From Lingula anatina (taxonomy: Eukaryota > Brachiopoda > Lingulata > Lingulida > Lingulidae): 31,374 bases of DNA. Location: positions 45,595-76,968 of the forward strand of contig NW_019774303.1 in the NCBI RefSeq assembly GCF_001039355.2. Direction: 5' to 3'. Of the stretch, positions 26,138-31,374 are shown in pieces. The stretch's first letter is position 1. Each line of letters begins with the position of its first letter. Made by a program: the position numbers and the translations under genes. The notes below the pieces were generated by a model. It was given only the letters and a program-made list of their open reading frames with translations, was not told the DNA's origin and searched no databases.

Positions 26138-28091
26138 CTCATCGTCGAAGAGGGGGAGAACCAAATCCAATCATCGAAGTTGTACATCGGGTCACTATTT
26201 GTCCTCATAAATCATCATAAAATAAACGAATCAGATCAAAATTACAATAAAGCGCGGAATGTGCAGACCAGCATAATCAACACCTGTGGGTTTGGATACA
26301 AAACTGCTCTTCCCCGTTACCAACGCTCTCAATTCAGGTCTATCTTTTAAAATAAAATGTTTTATTGTATATAAAAAAAACATGTACAAAACAACATACT
26401 TCGGTCGATAATCTAGCAGTGTGTAATACTGTGCATGAACCCAAATATGTTGTAGATGTAGCATTATCAAAATAGAAATACCATATCTTCTTGAACATGA
26501 AAAGTCACATTAGAATTCTCCCCCCCCCCTGTCCCACCAATACGCCTCATTTCTATTGATACCATCAAACTCAGCGTGTGTAGGGTTGTGAAAACTAAAG
26601 TAGATCAAAAGGTCACGGATAGGATATGCCATGTAAGGATTCATAGGGGAGATAGGTAATCTCCTTTTGCTCTTTTTTTTTTTAACCTGTCAATTTTGAG
26701 AAGAAATACAGTGAATCGGTGTCTCTCATTGCACTTAGTCAATATAAATTCAAATATGTTAAAAAAAATCTTTCCTTTATCACGTAATTCGTCAGATGTA
26801 ATAAAATACAGCATTTCCCTAGAAAACCTTTACCCCCTCTTGTGAATGCAATGTGCCGTCTGCAGAGCTCAGCGTCTGCTACCACGCTGGATGCTTCGCG
26901 GTTCCCGGGAATTGAACAGTTAACGCGGTCCGAAAAATTTTAGGGAGAGTCAGATGAAATATAGAGGGACCGTGGCATCTATAAAGTTCTACGTTATGAA
27001 GCTGGAGATGTGGGCTAGTTTTACTCTTTTCTTTCAAAATTTGCAATATACTCTGACTTTCAGTACCCGCATGCAACCAAAATATTTTGCTGGTATCTTG
27101 ATACATCTCCCACTTGTGTCTCCCCCATAAAACGGTCCACACTAAAAAATCAATAATCATATGGCAATTTTATACAGGCAATACTTTTATACTTTTAAAC
27201 CGGTGCAGCTATTGTCGAGTTTTATGGCTGTGGAGTGAAAACGTGATACACGTCTGTGATATAAAAATTATTTCTAATTACATAATTTACAAACAGTGCA
27301 TGTGGATCAAAGGTGTCCCGATTTGTGAGCAAAAGAAGTCATTACTTTTTGAAAATAATGAAAAAATTGGAGACAAGCCAAAATCAGAAAAAAATGCATT
27401 TTTTCTCTTATATGCAAATTAGGTTCCTTGAAGTAATATAAGACTGGCCGGAAGTGAGGTTGATATCAGAGATTTGTAATGATGATGATGATCTTGATGG
27501 CCTTAAAGATCTTAATGGTGGTTCAAAAATATTATCAAAGTTTTCAGTTGTCATCTGGTGAGAAAGAAATTTTCTGCACTAACACAATCATTCAACGAGT
27601 GAAAAATAATTAGTAAACGCGCCTCAGAGATGCGCTGCAGACGTCACGGCTTTTGGGCGAAAATCACACGCGACATTTCGTCATAATTATTTGATATAGG
27701 TAAAAAACTGTGATTGAAAATGGATATCGGCAAAGCATTAAAATTTTGACAGCATTTCTGTTTATTTGTGTTCGACAAGGATGAATTTAATTAGAATACC
27801 CTCTCTCTCTTTTTAAGCGAATATAAAGGAGAAAGCCGAGCGAAAAAAATAATGCGCATAACAGTCAAATTATTCAGAAGTAAAAAAATTCAGAGTTAAA
27901 AAATCTTGTTGGCCACTACAGTTCCTCTTCATAGAGGATCACATGCAAAATGTTAAGGCAACTTGTAGCCTTTTCAATTGATGTTGTAAAGTAAATGACT
28001 TACACTTTCACTAACTGCAGATAAAGATTATAACGGAATCAAACAAGTTAAAGGATAGGGAGTTATTGAGTGTTGCGCTGACAGACAACTC
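26138..28091. other. No gene recognised
   Basis: There are frames at 26231-26470, 26879-27160 (minus) and 27114-27422 (plus) without known domains or splice logic. Minor features are a C10 run at 26520-26529, a GGAGAT-AGGTA-ATCTCC hairpin near 26646, a short ATG/GAT repeat near 27481, and a CTCTCT run near 27802. Confidence 0.4.
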
Positions 28092-28133
28092 ACAACGTAA
28101 ATAACAACAATAACAACAACAACAACAACAACC
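28092..28133. repeat. AAC microsatellite
   Basis: Six perfect AAC units preceded by interrupted AAC/AAT units. Confidence 0.9.
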
Positions 28134-28158
28134 TACATGTACACGCAATATGGTAACG

Positions 28159-28173
28159 CAGTGGCGGATTAAG
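28159..28173 (+). mobile_element. hAT-terminus-like motif (single end)
   Basis: CAGTGGCGGATTAAG resembles the CAGTGGCGGA start of some hAT elements. No complementary end (CTTAATCCGCCACTG) is present in the remaining 3.2 kb, and no transposase lies nearby. Confidence 0.25.
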
Positions 28174-29207
28174 AGGTTTCTGAAAAATATATCGCACCAA
28201 TATTCCCCTCTTGAAATTAGAATTTTGTCTAACCTTTGTATGTTTTTAATTGGAAAATCTACTTATTGATATTATTCCATTTTTTTAACAAAAATTATTT
28301 GTTTTTCTAAAAATTAAAGTGAAAGGGAAAAGATTAGAGGGAGAAAAAGAGCAACAATTGAACATACATATTTTCCTCAAAATATCCTTTATTACAGTGA
28401 AATAATGAAGAACATACATACTATTGGCATGCATGTACCAAAAACAAAAAGACTTTCACTAGTATCTAAAAATGAAAATCAATATGTCTTCATACATAAA
28501 GAACAATGCACCACCTCCAAAAGAAATAACAAAATTTCAAGTATGGCATTACAGTATGGACAGACCTCTATTCAAACAAATAAAAAATACATCAATAGAA
28601 CAATTTTAAATATCTAATTTCCTTGATCTGAAAACAGTAAAGGAACGAATCTGACAAACTACACTGATATCATTTTATTTATGTCTTCTCATTAATAGCA
28701 TATTCACAAAAATTGTATTCATATTGTCATTTTCATCCACACAAGTGGATGCATATGTTACAGTGAAATAAACTAAACTAAACTAAACTTAAATATTAAC
28801 CCAAGCCAAAGGATAAGTAAATGACAAACACAGATATATAGTGTTCGAAATTTGGCCGGTAGCGGCCGCTTTTATTGAAAGGTCCTCTATTAAAGAATGG
28901 TGTTAGATATTATATAGCATTAAATAATGTTAATTAGTTAAAATTATGTAATGTTATCTCTTATAAATAAATATCAAAACAAATAGTGCAAATATTTTCA
29001 TTTGTGGGGTTGCAAAGAGGCCAAAAATTGCAACCAGAAAAAAAGAGTGGAAAAAAAAACCAAAATAGCATTTTTTTTTTCCATATCTTATTCTTTATTT
29101 CACAATACACGCTAACAGATTTACCATCATTTTAAAATAAACAACTAACAAAATTGTGAAGATGCAAAAAATGTCAAAAGACTATGTTTACATATGCAAC
29201 TAAAAAA
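28174..29207. other. No gene recognised; small hairpin and A/T runs
   Basis: CATCCAC-ACAA-GTGGATG (28734-28751) is a perfect 7-bp stem. AAACT is repeated at 28769-28789. GGCCGGTAGCGGCCGC near 28854 is an isolated GC-rich dyad. A 70-residue plus frame at 28405-28617 is Lys/Asn/Ile-rich, as expected from AT-rich DNA. Confidence 0.35.
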
Positions 29208-29450
29208 GCACTCAGAGAGTGCAGACCTCTGCCAAGTCAGCAAAGTCTCCACCCATTGCCGTTTCAGCCCTAAATTTTCATTCTATAATGATGAAGTTTA
29301 TTTTTTATTTTTTATTATTGATTGATTATTGATTGATTATTGATCCGGATCACCACCAAAAACTATTCTTTGGCCCACTTCTGACAGTTCCTGAAAATTT
29401 CATCAAAATCGGTCCATAGCTTTTTGAGTTATGTGGATGACAGACAAACA
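29208..29450 (+). mobile_element. RTE/SINE-like dispersed repeat
   Basis: The order GCACTCAGAGAGTGCAGACC, CTCTGCCAAG, then TGATCCGGATCACCACCAAAA, TTCCTGAAAATTTCATCAAA, TTTTTGAGTTATG and GACAGACAAACA matches a repeat I recall from molluscs and other invertebrates (the 3' part of an RTE-type LINE or a SINE built on it). The middle is disrupted by TTATT/GATT repeats at 29299-29341. It is non-coding here. The start GCACTCAGAGAGTGC is itself a short dyad. Confidence 0.6.
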
Positions 29451-30433
29451 GGTAATTAGTTCAATAATGAGACAGTTAACATGCCAAAGAATTGAAAATA
29501 GCATAGGTGACAGCAATGTACAGCCATGGCTGAAAATAAAAATCATATTTAAGTGAATGTTGCAATGGTATGCGACAAATTTTCTTCCAGCCTTCTTAAA
29601 GCTTTTATATTTGTACAACATTAATAAAATTTCCATCTGAAGACATCTATACAAATGTCATATGACATACAGTTTAAAGCCAGAAGGAAAAAGCATTATT
29701 ATGTCTTGTATACTGTAAAATTAAAATTTATCTTCTACCCTTTTCTGAACCAAGACAACAGTTCTTGGAATGTTGAGTACACCAAGGAAGCCAACACAGA
29801 TATGTATTTCTAGGATAATGTATTAAAACAAACTTCAAAATGCTATTTTGGATTTTCATCTGGATTCTTAATTTCAACTCTGCTGTTACATTAACTAAGC
29901 TGTATCATTTTCCTCACATTTTTAAATACAACAAAAATATCATTATTACGGGTCAGATTATACTTGTCATGGAACTTTTTTGTTGGTTGTATTTGCCTTA
30001 GCACTTCTTTTAGTTCAGTCCATTAATCCAGTTAACATATGTGCTTACTACTATGTAATAATACAGTCTCATGGTTACGTCTTGCAATCTGTAAAGCCTA
30101 CAGATTAATCAAGATTATAAAAATCTGTTAACCAATTTCTTATTGTTAAATTAGCAACAAATAAACCAAATATTGGTATGAGAGTTCTTTGAGGAATATT
30201 TTATGTGCAAGCATGTGGGCTAAAGTTTCTGCAAACAGCAACATCAGCACAAACACTATATTCAAACAGGAGGACTGACTCTTTAATAGCGTAACATTTT
30301 ATCTGGAATTATTTAGTAAACAGGAATTCCAAATCTTCATCAGAGTTGGAAAGCTTCACCCATAAAAGAACAAATATATTATATGGGTTTAATATAACAC
30401 TTCATAATAAAGTTCCATCATAACTACCAACAT
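29451..30433. other. No gene recognised; possible 3' UTR at the right end
   Basis: AT-rich sequence without domains. If the minus-strand exon ending at 30434 is real, bases just below it are its 3' UTR, with ATTAAA (minus) at 30393-30388, about 41 bases after the stop. Confidence 0.35.
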
Positions 30434-30538
30434 CTATTCTGCTTTGTGCGAGACATATTCCCTCTCGACACATGGATAAGACAAAGTGCTGCTCTTGGTG
30501 CTGTCTTTCACTGCCTGCTTTTTCATGGTAAGGGTACT
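30434..30538 (-). CDS. Terminal exon candidate, unknown product, copy 1
   Basis: On the minus strand a strong acceptor (TTGTTCTTTTTTCAG) precedes 105 bases open for 34 codons: STLTMKKQAVKDSTKSSTLS, then YPCVEREYVSHKAE and TAG. It is hydrophilic, Ser/Lys-rich and begins in phase 0, like a disordered C-terminal tail. Upstream exons would lie beyond the right edge of the window. A duplicate of the acceptor and first 24 codons occurs at 31212-31310. An ATTAAA lies shortly after the stop. Family not recognised. Confidence 0.4.
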   Translation of the reverse strand, partial: STLTMKKQAVKDSTKSSTLSYPCVEREYVSHKAE

Positions 30539-30559
30539 CTGAAAAAAGAACAATATAAC

Positions 30560-31010
30560 TGAAAAAACTGAAAATTACATTGGAAAGACTGGCTAATCCA
30601 AGGACTAAAAATAGTTAAACGTTAATAATTTTGTCAAATCTTGTCTAATATTTCTGAAATTTGTACAAATGATGCTTAACAATAATAAAATTCTGTGATT
30701 AGATGATCTGTTGACTGTATCTAATGAAAAGTGTTTTTTGGGACAATTAATTTAGGACAACTGAAATTTACATTGAAAAGACTGGCAAATTCCAGGACTT
30801 AAAATAGTTAAACGTTAATAATTTTGTCAAATCTAGTCCAGTGTTTATGAAATTTGTACAAATGATGCTTAACAACAATAAAAACCTGTGATAAGCTGAT
30901 CAAATGACTGTGTCTAATGAAAAATATCTTATTCCGACAATATCCTTGAAAAAACTGAAAAGTACACTGAAAAATTCCATGGCTTAAAATAGTTAGATGT
31001 TAATAATTTT
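30560..31010. repeat. ~190-bp tandem repeat, three copies, between the two exon copies
   Basis: GTTAAACGTTAATAATTTTG and its flanks (ACATTG(A/G)AAAGACTGGC, GTACAAATGATGCTTAACAA) start units near 30572, 30765 and 30950. Marker positions 30614, 30807 and 30992 give spacings of 193 and 185. A fourth unit begins at 31335 and runs off the window. The unit directly follows, in the plus sense, each copy of the exon candidate, so exon and repeat were duplicated together (772-bp offset). Confidence 0.85.
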
Positions 31011-31211
31011 GCAATGTGATTATAAAATAAAATAGCAAATGTGATGATTTGAGGTTGTTTGTGTAGGAGGTTGCAAATTACCTATAACTGTTATCTGGAA
31101 AACAATATATACCCATACAAGACTTCTCCTTACTATCAATGCCAGATGCAGATTACTCCTTACAATGGGTTTCTGGAATGGTTTGTTGTTATCACAATAT
31201 TTGACAATGTC
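31011..31211. other. No gene recognised
   Basis: Intron-like or spacer sequence between the tandem repeats and the second exon copy. Confidence 0.4.
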
Positions 31212-31310
31212 CTAAATCTTGTTACATATCATGTATTGTACACATGGATAAGACATATTGCTGCTCTTGATGCTGTCTTTCACTGCCTGCCTTTTCATGG
31301 TAAGGGTACT
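31212..31310 (-). pseudogene. Terminal exon candidate, copy 2 (alternative ending)
   Basis: On the minus strand acceptor TTGTTCTTTTTCCAG is followed by STLTMKRQAVKDSIKSSNMS, YPCVQYMICNKI and TAG. It is homologous to copy 1 over the acceptor and 24 codons, then unrelated. In the shared part four codons differ by amino acid (K/R, T/I, T/N, L/M), with at most one silent change at the breakpoint. It could be an alternative last exon, the parental exon, or a decaying duplicate. Copy 1 has the better poly(A) context. Confidence 0.3.
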
Positions 31311-31374
31311 CTGGAAAAAGAACAATACAACTGAAAAAACTGAAAATTACATTGAAAAGACTGGCAAATCCCAC

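Noticed and set aside
26879-27160. 93-residue minus-strand frame rich in His/Trp/Leu
   Set aside because: No domain, repeat copy or splice sites; partly overlaps another chance frame on the plus strand.
28854-28870. GC-rich dyad GGCCGGTAGCGGCC as a functional site or vector contamination (NotI site)
   Set aside because: A single short palindrome in otherwise native-looking AT-rich DNA; no vector-like sequence flanks it.

Overview
This is a eukaryotic, AT-rich, intron- and repeat-dense window. It contains no prokaryotic gene layout, no rRNA and no tRNA that I can see. Repeat families that I recognise from memory (the AGGTCA-rich ~146 bp tandem unit, GGCGAC microsatellites, mollusc-type Ty3/gypsy, MULE and hAT transposases) suggest a marine lophotrochozoan, most likely a bivalve mollusc. 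That assignment is an inference. No intact host gene can be proven. Almost everything codable is transposon-derived and broken, plus a few short exon-like segments with good splice signals.

Layout. 1-6800: a dispersed palindrome/GGCGAC repeat, then remnants of a LINE (1.3-1.6 kb), a Tc1-like helix-turn-helix exon (1.7-1.8 kb), a CMC/EnSpm-type transposase C-terminus (2.0-2.5 kb), a retroviral-type integrase (3.2-3.4 kb) and a DUF4806-like two-exon fragment (5.4-5.8 kb). 6825-9377: a MULE transposase pseudogene with a 439-bp open exon and a disabled last exon. Its intron holds a TIR-bounded element (7691-8965) with a 146-bp tandem array carrying nuclear-receptor-type half-sites. 11278-13728: a hAT transposase locus with promoter-like inverted CCAAT boxes, a zinc-finger/DDE-start ORF, further exon-like pieces and a poly(A) signal.

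14.2-17.7 kb: a second copy of the GGCGAC/palindrome repeat, unidentified minus-strand exon candidates, and a locally repeated plus-strand coding unit ('Y'). 17696-19500: a 5'-truncated Ty3/gypsy element on the minus strand that interrupts one Y copy. It retains part of RNase H, lacks the whole integrase core, keeps the C-terminal tail, and has a nine-copy 58-bp satellite lying between the stop codon and the polypurine tract/132-bp LTR. 19919-22317: a ZMYM1/DUF4371-type hAT pseudogene with three exons.

22.3-31.4 kb: mostly featureless AT-rich DNA with microsatellites, a Penelope-like C-terminal fragment (minus), a 147-bp tandem duplication containing the only ambiguous base, an RTE/SINE-like repeat, and at the right edge a duplicated terminal-exon candidate on the minus strand inside ~190-bp tandem repeats. 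The best candidates for something undescribed are the satellite inside the gypsy 3' untranslated region and the half-site-bearing tandem element in the MULE intron.
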